Source: JBBDMX01 sp038241095 (GTDB taxonomy: Bacteria; Planctomycetota; Phycisphaerae; Phycisphaerales; Phycisphaeraceae). Taken from it: a stretch of 35,325 bases of DNA. Position numbers and translations under genes: made by a program. The stretch spans positions 1-35,325 of the forward strand of contig JBBRGB010000007.1 of the NCBI GenBank assembly GCA_038241095.1, given 5' to 3'. Shown here one piece after another: positions 15,376 to 22,751 of the stretch. How positions within the stretch are numbered: the stretch's first letter is position 1; every line of letters begins with the position of its first letter. The notes under the pieces are model-generated. The model made no database searches. It was not told the origin of the DNA and saw only the letters and a list, made by a program, of their open reading frames with translations.

Positions 15376-15504
15376 GCTTCGTTCGCCCGTGTGCTGACGG
15401 AAGGTCACTTGGAGTCACAAGCGCAAGTGCAAGACCTTTTTTCAGCGCGGGCGGCCGCAATGTTAACGCGGACAAACTATCACCCCAGGCCTTGGCACGC
15501 CGCT

Positions 15505-15521
15505 CCCCGACACTTTCGGGG
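15505..15521 (+). promoter_or_regulatory. Small hairpin in the rpsB leader
   Basis: CCCCGA and TCGGGG with a five-base loop, 53 bases before the rpsB start. Ribosomal protein operons are often autoregulated through leader structures; whether this one acts so is unknown. Confidence 0.35.
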
Positions 15522-15574
15522 CTGACTCCTTTGGCCGACAACTTGCGGCTTTATCACCGCGGGAGCAATCGCAG

Positions 15575-16429
15575 ATGGCATCACTGGTCAAGGATTTGAT
15601 TGACGCCGGGATTCACTTCGGCCACCGGGCCACGAACTGGAATCCCAAGATGGGGCCGTACATCCACGGCAAGAAGAACAAGATTCACATCATCGACATC
15701 AAGGCCACGATCAAGGGCCTGCTGCTGGCGCGCAAGTTCGTCAGTCAGACCGTCGCCCGGGGCCAGGATGTGCTTTTTGTGGGCACCAAGCGTCAGGCCC
15801 GCGCCACCCTGGAACAGTACGTCGGCGAAGTGGGCATGCCCTACGTCATCGAACGCTGGCTGGGCGGCACGCTGACCAACTTCCGCACCATCCGTGACCG
15901 GCTCAAGCGCCTCGAAGAGCTTGAAGGCCTGGAAAACACCGGCGAAATCGGCAACTACTCCAAGAAAATGGGCAGCCAGCTCAACCGCGAGAAGGCCAAG
16001 ATTCTTCGCAATCTCGCGGGCATCCGCGGCATGACCAAGCTCCCCGGGGCGATGGTCGTCATCGATGTGAAGCACGAAATGAACGCGGTGAAGGAAGCCC
16101 GCAAGCTGGGTATCCCCACCGTTTGCCTCATTGACACCGACAGCGACCCGGACTTCGCCGACCTTCCCATCCCCGGAAACGACGACGCGATGCGTTCGAT
16201 CGAAGTCGTGGTGCAGAGCCTTTGCGCCGCGGTGGCGGAAGGCAAGCAGTCACGGGCGGCGGCGGCATCGCAGCAGGATCGCGGCGATGAGGGCGAAGGC
16301 CAAGGCCGCAGTGGCCGGCCACGCCGCAGCAGCCGGTCACAGTTCCGCGCCGCGGAAGCCAAGCCGCAGGTTGAAGGCGAAGCCACGGCGACGACGGAAG
16401 AGAAGCCCGCCGATGTGGCCAACGCTTGA
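15575..16429 (+). CDS. rpsB: Small ribosomal subunit protein uS2
   Basis: A 284-residue 30S protein. IHFGHRATNWNPKMGPYI, VLFVGTKRQAR, RWLGGTLTNF and LGIPTVCLIDTDSDPDFAD are characteristic. The domain ends near residue 225 and is followed by a tail of about 60 residues rich in Gln, Arg, Gly, Ala and Glu, a low-complexity extension that E. coli uS2 lacks in this form. GGGAG lies nine bases before the ATG. rpsB is followed by tsf 152 bases later, the common bacterial order, but an ACGAAG-type repeat arm sits in the gap. Confidence 0.97.
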   Translation: MASLVKDLIDAGIHFGHRATNWNPKMGPYIHGKKNKIHIIDIKATIKGLLLARKFVSQTVARGQDVLFVGTKRQARATLEQYVGEVGMPYVIERWLGGTLTNFRTIRDRLKRLEELEGLENTGEIGNYSKKMGSQLNREKAKILRNLAGIRGMTKLPGAMVVIDVKHEMNAVKEARKLGIPTVCLIDTDSDPDFADLPIPGNDDAMRSIEVVVQSLCAAVAEGKQSRAAAASQQDRGDEGEGQGRSGRPRRSSRSQFRAAEAKPQVEGEATATTEEKPADVANA

Positions 16430-16498
16430 TCCCGCGCGGGAAAGCGAGTTGTCATCACGGCCGCGGCATTGCAAAACGGCACAACGCCTTTTGTATTC

Positions 16499-16518
16499 CT
16501 TCGTGACTTCGTGTTCAA
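16499..16518 (-). repeat. ACGAAG-type repeat arm (family E), short
   Basis: CCTTCGTGACTTCGTGTTCA between rpsB and tsf, a shortened single arm of the dispersed repeat. No partner arm was seen nearby. Confidence 0.6.
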
Positions 16519-16581
16519 CAACAAGATTGAAAATCACCCGGGAATCACTCTCGGACTTAACCCTCAGATGGAGATTTGACC

Positions 16582-17406
16582 ATGGCGATCACCGCCAAGG
16601 ATGTGATGGACCTGCGAAACAAGACCGGCTTGGGCATGATGGAATGCAAGGCCGCCTTGGGCGAGACCGACGGCGATGTGCAGAAGGCCATCGACCTGTT
16701 GCGTCAGAAGGGCATCGCCAAGATGGACACCCGCACCGACCGCGCCAGTTCCGCCGGCCGGGTGCTGACGGTCGTGAGTCCCGACAAGAAGAAGGGTGTG
16801 GTCGTCGAGGTCAACACCGAGACCGACTTCACCGCGGGCAACGACAACTTCAAGAAGATGATGGGCCAAGTCGCTGCCGAGGGGTTGAAACAGCCCGTCG
16901 GCGAGGTCAAGCTCAACGATGCGATCAAGGCCATCATTGACGATGTCCGCATCACCACCAAGGAAAACGCCCAGTTCGCCCGCGGCCAGGTCATCGGTGG
17001 CGGGGCCAACACCGTCGTGGGCCATTACACCCACTTCAACGGCAGCGTCGGCGTGCTGGTGGAACTCGAAGTCGCCGACGGGGCCTCGGTCAGCGAGGAG
17101 CTGCTTGCGGACCTGGGCATGCACGTCACCGCCGCGACACCCCGGCCCATCGCCGTCGATGAGACCGGCGTGCCTGCCGAGGTCATCGAAAAGGAAAAGG
17201 TCATCGCCAAGGCTCAGGCCATGGAACAGGGCAAGCCCGAGCAGATCGCCGAGAAGATGGTCGTGGGCAAGATCCGCAAGTTCTATGAGGATCACTGCCT
17301 GACCCTGCAGTGCTTCATCAAGGACGAAAAGAAGCAGATCAAAGACATCCTGCCCAAGGGCGTGACGATCAAGAGCTTTGTTCGCTACCAGCTCGGCGTG
17401 CGGTGA
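16582..17406 (+). CDS. tsf: Elongation factor Ts
   Basis: A 274-residue nucleotide exchange factor for EF-Tu. The N-terminal UBA-like domain has LRNKTGLGMMECKAAL (residues about 11-26), and TETDFTAGNDNF near 78-89 is the family signature at the start of the core. The C-terminal dimerisation part ends FYEDHCLTLQCFIKDEKK. ATG 16582 has GGAG about nine bases upstream and gives the canonical MAITAKDV start. Follows rpsB, and the pair is likely co-transcribed. Confidence 0.97.
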   Translation: MAITAKDVMDLRNKTGLGMMECKAALGETDGDVQKAIDLLRQKGIAKMDTRTDRASSAGRVLTVVSPDKKKGVVVEVNTETDFTAGNDNFKKMMGQVAAEGLKQPVGEVKLNDAIKAIIDDVRITTKENAQFARGQVIGGGANTVVGHYTHFNGSVGVLVELEVADGASVSEELLADLGMHVTAATPRPIAVDETGVPAEVIEKEKVIAKAQAMEQGKPEQIAEKMVVGKIRKFYEDHCLTLQCFIKDEKKQIKDILPKGVTIKSFVRYQLGVR

Positions 17407-17494
17407 AACCTGCGATCCGAACCGCCACGCTTTTTTGTCCAAGGCAAACACCATCCTTGCGCAATCAACCAAAGATCAAGCGATACTGTCACCC

Positions 17495-18352
17495 ATGAAG
17501 TATCGCTTGATTGGCATTGATCTCGATGGCACGCTGCTGGATCGTCGCGGGCGCTTGAGTCCGCAAAACATCGCCGCCATTGCCGCCGCCCAGCAGGCCG
17601 GGGCCACCGTCGTGCCCTGCACCGGCCGGGCTTGGCGTGAGTCGCTTACCTCGCTCGCCGCGTTTCCCAACCCCGCCCAAGGCATCTTCGCCGGTGGCGC
17701 GGCCGTGGTGGACATCCCCACCGGAAACTCCGTCGATGTCGCCATCCTCGAACCCCACCTGGCCATGCGCTTGGTCGAGCACATCACCCAGTGGCCCGTC
17801 GCGGGACTGGTGCTCACGGATGCCAACGTCACCGGCCACGATTACCTCGTCACCGGCCACGGCTCGCTGGCCGCCAGCACCGAATGGTGGTTTCAGACCT
17901 TCGGCGCGACCGCCAAGTTCATCGCCCGTCCCACCTTCGACGACCTGCACCACGCCCTGCGCGTCTCCCTCGTCGGCCCGCCCGCCGAGCTGCACCCAAT
18001 CGCCCGCAGCGTCGAGGCGACCTTCGGCGAAGAAGTGACCCTGCACTCTTTCGAGGCCCTGCGCACGGGGGAGAACGGCAGCGTGTACCTCTTGGAAATC
18101 TTCGCCCGTGAAGTCAACAAATGGCGTGGCCTGTCCTATCTGGCCTCGGCCTTGGGATTGGAGGCCGACGAGGTCGCGGTCATCGGCGACGAAATCAACG
18201 ACCTGGCGGCCTTCCAAGGCGCGGGCTGCGGCATCGCCATGGGCAACGCCATCGACACCATCAAAAATCTCGCCCGCCACATCACCCACGACTGCGACCA
18301 CCACGGCGTCGCTTACGCACTGGACCACCTCGTCGCGGGAAGGTGGGGGTGA
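17495..18352 (+). CDS. Cof-type HAD-superfamily hydrolase
   Basis: A 285-residue phosphatase-like protein. Motif I is DLDGTLLD at residues 8-15, motif II is VPCTGR, the lysine is in VNKWRG, and motif IV is VIGDEINDLAAF near 229-240 followed by GCGIAMGNA. The large cap between motifs II and III is of the Cof (IIB) type, typical for sugar phosphate, pyridoxal phosphate or FMN phosphatases. The true substrate cannot be told. The start at MKYRLIGID matches the family. GATACT 14 bases before it could be a -10 element. Convergent with the lipoprotein gene ending at 18640. Confidence 0.87.
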   Translation: MKYRLIGIDLDGTLLDRRGRLSPQNIAAIAAAQQAGATVVPCTGRAWRESLTSLAAFPNPAQGIFAGGAAVVDIPTGNSVDVAILEPHLAMRLVEHITQWPVAGLVLTDANVTGHDYLVTGHGSLAASTEWWFQTFGATAKFIARPTFDDLHHALRVSLVGPPAELHPIARSVEATFGEEVTLHSFEALRTGENGSVYLLEIFAREVNKWRGLSYLASALGLEADEVAVIGDEINDLAAFQGAGCGIAMGNAIDTIKNLARHITHDCDHHGVAYALDHLVAGRWG

Positions 18353-18377
18353 ATCCCTGGCGATTACAGGTCATCCG

Positions 18378-18412
18378 CATATTTAGCCCCCGGCGGCTTG
18401 GAGCCGGGGGCC
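18378..18412 (+). repeat. Hairpin repeat family B, left copy
   Basis: CATATTTAGCCCCCGGCGGC, then TTGGAGCCGGGGGCC: a GC-rich stem starting 26 bases after the HAD stop. It matches the reverse complement of the right copy at 34 of 35 positions. Confidence 0.85.
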
Positions 18413-18576
18413 GGTGGGGTGCCACACTCTTTTCAGCGCGGTAACATCCCATTGAATCTCATCCCCGATTCAACGACGCGATGGCAAACTGCCGTTTGTA
18501 TGTTTCTCAATGACACCAGAGAGTGATCGCGGTACGGGATCAAGAGTGAGACGCCCGCGGATCGTTGACGGCCTGC

Positions 18577-18611
18577 GGCCCCCGGCTCAAAGCCGCCGGG
18601 GGCTAAATATG
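18577..18611 (-). repeat. Hairpin repeat family B, right copy
   Basis: The mirror image of the left copy, starting 29 bases after the stop of the minus-strand lipoprotein gene. Each copy therefore has the same orientation relative to the gene it follows. Confidence 0.85.
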
Positions 18612-18639
18612 GGCACAAACTTTGATTTACTGATTGCGT

Positions 18640-19044
18640 TCAATACGCCGGACGGACGATCAAGCGCCAGGTGGTGGCGGTGGTGTCCATGGCGCTGCCT
18701 TTCATGAAGACCTGGGCTTTGGGGGGCATCCGCATGTAGGCCCATTCCATTTCCGGTGACAGCGGCATGCCGGTGGCATCGAAGAACTGGAAGCGGTACT
18801 GCACGTTTCTATAACTGTGGCTGACGCTGCGCAGGGGGACGCTGACGGTCAGCGGGCGGTCGCCGGGCTGGCTGACCACGGGGTCACCGGAGCGGATCAC
18901 GTCATCCAAGTCTTCAATGGCCACGATCTTGGGATAGTCCGGCCCGGAGTAACTGTCGTGCCTGGCGGCGGGCGGAGCTTCGCAGGCGGTCAACAGGCCG
19001 ACGATGAGGGCCGCGAGGGTGGCGAGAATCAGTTGCGCTTTCAT
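18640..19044 (-). CDS. YcfL-like (DUF1425) lipoprotein
   Basis: 134 residues. A lipoprotein signal (LATLAALIVGLLTAC) places the lipidated cysteine near residue 21. The mature part reads VSVPLRSVSHSYRNVQYRF, then FFDATGMPLSPE, and ends TWRLIVRP, which fits the DUF1425/YcfL beta-sandwich family. In E. coli ycfL lies beside lpoB; here two LpoB-like genes lie upstream on the same strand, so the context supports the call. AAAGGAA precedes the ATG by four bases. It is the last gene of the probable operon. Function of YcfL is poorly known. Cell location is probably the outer membrane or periplasm. Confidence 0.7.
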   Translation of the reverse strand: MKAQLILATLAALIVGLLTACEAPPAARHDSYSGPDYPKIVAIEDLDDVIRSGDPVVSQPGDRPLTVSVPLRSVSHSYRNVQYRFQFFDATGMPLSPEMEWAYMRMPPKAQVFMKGSAMDTTATTWRLIVRPAY

Positions 19045-19088
19045 GGGGTTCCTTTCGGTTCGAGGGCTGGCGGAAATCGCATGAGGTT

Positions 19089-19119
19089 GAACACGAAGAC
19101 ACGAAGGCACGAAGGAAGG
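19089..19119 (+). repeat. ACGAAG-type repeat (family E), left arm
   Basis: GAACACGAAGACACGAAGGC, then ACGAAGGAAGG. Pairs with the inverted arm at 19207-19234 across an 87-base spacer between two lipoprotein genes. Confidence 0.85.
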
Positions 19120-19206
19120 CGACGAATCATTCAATGGCATCATGTCGTGTAAAGCGGATAGTTCAATGTTGTTTCAGTTCCGCGCAAGCTTCAAGCCTTC
19201 TCCGTA

Positions 19207-19234
19207 CCTTTCGTGTTTTCGTGTCTTCGTGTTC
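19207..19234 (-). repeat. ACGAAG-type repeat (family E), right arm
   Basis: On the minus strand it reads GAACACGAAGACACG onward and begins within the TGA stop codon of the large lipoprotein gene. Confidence 0.85.
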
Positions 19235-21017
19235 ATTTAATCAAAGCTTTGAGTTCTTCGGAACGCGGGCGGTACGGGGGGTGGAGTTGGCCGAAGAGTC
19301 GGGCGAAGCCGGTGGTGCCGGCTTGGGGCGAGAGCACGATGTTACCGCCTTCGAGCAGGTGTTTGCCACCAATGCCGCCCATGTCGCCGATGTCCCAGTA
19401 AAGCCCCTCGGCGCGGTAGATGTTGGCCAGTTCATTGGAAGTCATGCCGTTGTAATGCCCCGCTTGATGGTAGGCGGCCATGGCGCGGGCGGTGGGCGGT
19501 TGAGACGAGCGGCCCCCGGCGATGTACGGCCTCATGTCCGGCCCCGAAGGTTGCGAACCGGGGCTGGCCGGGGCGACATCGTTGGCGTAGAGGATTTGGC
19601 CGGAGGTGGCCCATTGCGGAGCGTTGGCGGTGGAAACCAGTCGCACCATGCGCAGGAGCGCCGGCTGGCCCGGCGCGGGCGGTGCAAGTCCGGTGAGCAG
19701 CAGACGCGAACCGGGCTTGCCCTCGACTTGGAGCATGATGACGTCGCCTGGCCCGGCGACTTGCAGCGGGACGATGTAGAAGCGCTGGGGGAAGACCTCC
19801 ATGTGGCGGGTGTCGGCATGGGCGGTGGCCTTGAGAAAGAGGCCCGCGGCCGCGGCACCTAGGCCGGCGTAAATGGCCGTCTCGTTGCGCTGATCGACGC
19901 CCACCCCCGCGGCGATCAGCCCGCCGGCGAGCATCACGTCGCCGATGAGGCTCTTGGCCTTGCGCACGTCTTCGAGATTGTTCCACATGTGATCCGCGGC
20001 CATGCGGTTGACATCGGTCACGATGGGGTAAACGCCCCGCGTTTGCATCCCGCCCTCGGAAGTTCCTCCGGAAGTTCCCCCGGATGCGCCCCCGGCCTGC
20101 ACCCGCACGATCAATCCCGCGCTGTCGCTGAGGTATCGCGGGGTGAACTTCGCCAGCGAGCCATCCGGCCCGTAGGCGACCTTTTGCGGCCCAAGACCCC
20201 AGCCCACCACCAGCACCGTGTTGTAATTGCCCCCCCGGAGTTCCCGCGCCAGAGGAGCGAGATCAGGCTTAATCCGCACCGCCACGGCGAAGTTGTCTTG
20301 GGCCTCCTGATCGCGGGCCAGTTGCCGGTTGGCAATGGCGTTGAGCATGTAGCCCAACACGAAATCGCTTTCATGCACGGCATAACCACTGTTGAGAAAA
20401 TCACTGGTATCAGGCTGTTTGGTGGCGGTGTCGGGATCGCCCCCTTTGGCCTTGGCGCGTTCGTAGGCGATGCTGCGTTGCAGGATGGCCTCAGTGTCGA
20501 TGAGTTGCGGCTTGTCCTGGCCGGTTGCGAAATGGCCAGAGAAATCCTTGAGGTTAAAGAGCGAGCTTTGCGCCCCGGCCCTGGCGTTGTCCCAATAGCC
20601 CATCGCCGCCTGCTGGCAGCCGTAGTAGATCATCGCCAGCGCCTGCTCGAACGGTTCGCCTTTCCAGAACTTGACGTTTTCAGTCAGCACCACGGAGGCC
20701 ACGGTGTTGTCGCGGTTGATGCCCTGGGTGCGGAGGATGTTGTAAACACTTTCGAAGGTGGTCTGGGCCATCTCCGGGTAGCCATCGTCGAGGGTGACGA
20801 CGGCCAACTTCATGCGGTCGAGAAGGTAAGCGCGGTCGGAGCGATCCTGCGTGAGGTTGGTTAACACATGAGCGCGGGCTTGGCCGTATTGACCGTTGGC
20901 GACGTGGTTAATGAGAACAGTGTCAGGCCCGGCCTGGCAGGCGGTGAGAAGGCACAGCAGCTCCGTCAGCGCGGCGAGCAATACGAGGGCGGGAATCTTT
21001 GTCACGCGAATCGTCAT
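19233..21017 (-). CDS. Large TPR-like lipoprotein (COG3014-like)
   Basis: 594 residues. The N-terminus has a lipoprotein signal ending LLCLLTAC, with the lipidated cysteine near residue 27. Residues 35-270 are alpha-helical with TPR character (GYPEMAQTTFESVYNIL, NARAGAQSSLFNLKDF, DQEAQDNFAVAVRIKPD). The middle has a Gly/Ser-rich insert (GGASGGTSGGTSEGG), then a glycine-rich hydrophobic stretch (VMLAGGLIAAGVGVD, YAGLGAAAAGLFLKA) and a beta-rich C-terminal part. I recall a COG3014 lipoprotein group near YcfL and LpoB in gamma-proteobacteria with this layout; that match is from memory. It sits between YcfL-like and LpoB-like genes, suggesting a shared envelope role. The ribosome site is weak. 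Confidence 0.65.
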   Translation of the reverse strand: MTIRVTKIPALVLLAALTELLCLLTACQAGPDTVLINHVANGQYGQARAHVLTNLTQDRSDRAYLLDRMKLAVVTLDDGYPEMAQTTFESVYNILRTQGINRDNTVASVVLTENVKFWKGEPFEQALAMIYYGCQQAAMGYWDNARAGAQSSLFNLKDFSGHFATGQDKPQLIDTEAILQRSIAYERAKAKGGDPDTATKQPDTSDFLNSGYAVHESDFVLGYMLNAIANRQLARDQEAQDNFAVAVRIKPDLAPLARELRGGNYNTVLVVGWGLGPQKVAYGPDGSLAKFTPRYLSDSAGLIVRVQAGGASGGTSGGTSEGGMQTRGVYPIVTDVNRMAADHMWNNLEDVRKAKSLIGDVMLAGGLIAAGVGVDQRNETAIYAGLGAAAAGLFLKATAHADTRHMEVFPQRFYIVPLQVAGPGDVIMLQVEGKPGSRLLLTGLAPPAPGQPALLRMVRLVSTANAPQWATSGQILYANDVAPASPGSQPSGPDMRPYIAGGRSSQPPTARAMAAYHQAGHYNGMTSNELANIYRAEGLYWDIGDMGGIGGKHLLEGGNIVLSPQAGTTGFARLFGQLHPPYRPRSEELKALIK

Positions 21018-21123
21018 GAATGACTTATGCCTGGTTTTTGTTCGTGCGCCTGGGACTGCGACGAGGACGTCGCAGCTATCAGGAAGAACATTTTCATGGT
21101 GTCACTGACAAGGTCTCGTCTTT

Positions 21124-21154
21124 CTTCGTGTCTTCGTGTCTTCGTGTTCAAACC
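21124..21154 (-). repeat. ACGAAG-type repeat arm (family E)
   Basis: On the minus strand it reads GGTTTGAACACGAAGACACG onward with three ACGAAG units, 15 bases after the stop of the 21170 gene. No partner arm was found close by. Confidence 0.8.
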
Positions 21155-21169
21155 CATTCGATCAAGGGC

Positions 21170-21802
21170 TCAATCCCAGACCTTGCCCTTGGCGCGGCGT
21201 TTGAACTCGAAGCGATCCGTCCAGACCGGCACGCCACTGGCCATGTCGAGCATCTCGAACTCGGCGTAATAGAGGTCGCTGCGGTCGTTGCCCAAGCTGT
21301 TAAACCGCGTCACGGAGCGGAAGGTGGCGGTCATCACATGCGTGACGTTGCGGGTGGCACCGAAGGATTCATCGAAGTCGCCGATGTCGCCGCCGATATC
21401 GGGGTCGGCCCGCATTTTTCGCACCTGCTCGGCGGGAATCACAAAGCGGATGTTGCGCTGTTGGGCCAGCGCCTGCATAGGCAAACCCGAACGCACCCGT
21501 TGCACCGCGTACCACATTTCCGAAGGTGTCAGCACATCGCTGGTGAGGTTGGTCACCCGCTGCATGGAAACGGCCCAAGGCTCACTCTCAACCCCGCGTG
21601 CGGCAATGACCGGCGAACCCGCGAGACTTTGCGCCATGGCGGCACTCATATCCTCCAAGTCAATGGGACGCATCTGCGTGGAACGCGGCACCGAAGCGCA
21701 CCCCGCGAAACCCAAAAGCATCGCAACCAGCGCCACCCGCGCAACCGAAAGCCCAGCCGCTCCGCGGCTGGGACCTCCCCCCCACGCCAATAAAAAACTC
21801 AC
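21170..21802 (-). CDS. LpoB-like lipoprotein, second paralogue
   Basis: About 210 residues. The signal segment VALVAMLLGFAGC ends in a lipobox cysteine. The mature part has a DMSAAMAQSLAGSP helix, LTPSEMWYAVQRV, and near the end YYAEFEMLDMASGVPVWTDRFEFKR, the pattern of the LpoB (PBP activator) C-terminal strand pair. LpoB stimulates the bifunctional penicillin-binding protein PBP1B in E. coli. The start is uncertain: GTG 21802 overlaps the upstream stop as GTGA, suggesting translational coupling, but then a family D hairpin repeat (21746-21773) would be translated ahead of the signal peptide. A shorter start at GTG 21736 would avoid this. The upstream gene is a related protein. Confidence 0.65.
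   Translation of the reverse strand: MSFLLAWGGGPSRGAAGLSVARVALVAMLLGFAGCASVPRSTQMRPIDLEDMSAAMAQSLAGSPVIAARGVESEPWAVSMQRVTNLTSDVLTPSEMWYAVQRVRSGLPMQALAQQRNIRFVIPAEQVRKMRADPDIGGDIGDFDESFGATRNVTHVMTATFRSVTRFNSLGNDRSDLYYAEFEMLDMASGVPVWTDRFEFKRRAKGKVWD
21746..21773 (+). repeat. Hairpin repeat family D, copy 2
   Basis: CGAAAGCCCAGCCGC, then TCC and GCGGCTGGGA: same sequence and orientation as 8729-8757. It lies at the 5' end of, and possibly inside, the minus-strand gene ending at 21170. Confidence 0.8.
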
Positions 21803-22413
21803 GGCCGCCACTGCTTCAACTCATACTTGGGCAGCGCCACGATTTGATTGGTGGCGAAGTTGACCAGCTGGAACTCCATGTAGTACTGGTTGCTGTCGCC
21901 CTTGTCGGTGTCGCGGTGCAGGCGGTAGAAGTCGCCGTTCAAGGCCCACGTCGTCGCCGGGTCGTATGCCCCCGGGCCGGCGCTGCCGGTGGCGGGGTTG
22001 ACGCCCACGTTTTCGCGCTGCGCCACGGCATTCATCCGCGCCCGGTTCTCCACGAACACGATATTGCTGCGCACAAAATCGCTCTGCAACACGCTGTTGC
22101 GTATCCGGCTGCGCACCATCTCAAAGTCGTTGCTCGACACCACGTAGGTCTTGTTGTTGATGTCGCCCACCAACACCGTGGCGCGATCGCCCGTGCGCAG
22201 TTCACGCACTTGGGCGATCTTCTGCGGCAAGTCGGCGGCCACCTGATCGGCGAACTCCACCAACGCTGCGGGGAAGACCTGGTTGGTTGAACGCTCGCCT
22301 TTGGTGGTTTCACTCACCTCCACCCGTCCGCGATGCTCGCTGTCGGGCGTGTTGCAAGCGGTGAGAAACAACAGGCAGCAAGTCGTGACGATCAAGGCTG
22401 TGATTCGAGTCAT
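21799..22413 (-). CDS. LpoB-like lipoprotein
   Basis: 204 residues. Signal peptide ALIVTTCCLLFLTAC with lipidated cysteine near residue 20. The mature part has a helix ALVEFADQVAADLP, a strand ATVLVGDINNKT, VRSRIRNSVLQSDFVR, and the closing WALNGDFYRL ... YYMEFQLVNFATNQIV, which fits LpoB: a helix-flanked sheet that ends in a statement of the form 'feature of the activity on the substrate line'. AAGGGG lies six bases before the ATG. First gene of the probable four-gene set. In E. coli LpoB reaches from the outer membrane to PBP1B; here the partner synthase is not in the window. The paralogue follows with overlapping stop and start. Confidence 0.7.
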   Translation of the reverse strand: MTRITALIVTTCCLLFLTACNTPDSEHRGRVEVSETTKGERSTNQVFPAALVEFADQVAADLPQKIAQVRELRTGDRATVLVGDINNKTYVVSSNDFEMVRSRIRNSVLQSDFVRSNIVFVENRARMNAVAQRENVGVNPATGSAGPGAYDPATTWALNGDFYRLHRDTDKGDSNQYYMEFQLVNFATNQIVALPKYELKQWRP

Positions 22414-22483
22414 GCGAAACCCCTTGTGTAAGGCGATGTCAACGCCCCTCATTGTACGCTCGTCAAAGTCGAATTCTTCATAG

Positions 22484-22732
22484 GAACACGAAGACACGAA
22501 GGCACGAAGGAAGGAAAAGAGAAAGAAGATTAACCACCAAGAACACCAAGAGCACCAAGGATGCGGGAGAAGTTGTTAGTTGTGCGGATCGTGTCCAAGT
22601 GGGAAAGCGTCTGTCCCAGACTCAAAGATTTCAATTCGGCTTTTCCCGTTTGTTGCCTTCCTTGGTGAGCTTGGTGTTCTTGGTGGTTCACAATTGCTTC
22701 CCCGCCCTGCCTTCCTTCGTGTCTTCGTGTTC
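22484..22732. repeat. Nested inverted repeat element (family E)
   Basis: Two nested arm pairs. Outer: 22484-22514 (ACGAAG type) with 22710-22732. Inner: 22531-22560 (TAACCACCAAGAACACCAAG then AGCACCAAGG) with 22660-22690, matching at about 28 of 30 positions. The loop (22561-22659) is unique sequence with no gene. The whole 250-base gap between a glycosidase stop and an lpo-like start is thus one large imperfect palindrome. It resembles a small non-autonomous mobile element; no terminal target duplication was obvious. Confidence 0.85.
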
Positions 22733-22751
22733 AATCCTCAGTAACAAACGG

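Larger units (their letters stand above)
15073..15574. other. Intergenic region between yidC and rpsB
   Basis: No gene found on either strand. It holds a TATACT (minus, 15156-15151) that may serve yidC, a family C hairpin (15280-15300), a related GGCGTGAGCC hairpin near 15198-15225, a possible rpsB promoter (15348-15375), and a small hairpin at 15505-15521 before rpsB. Confidence 0.5.

Noticed and set aside
15073..15574. rpmH or rnpA upstream of yidC
   Set aside because: All frames in the region were read; none shows the basic signature of either protein.
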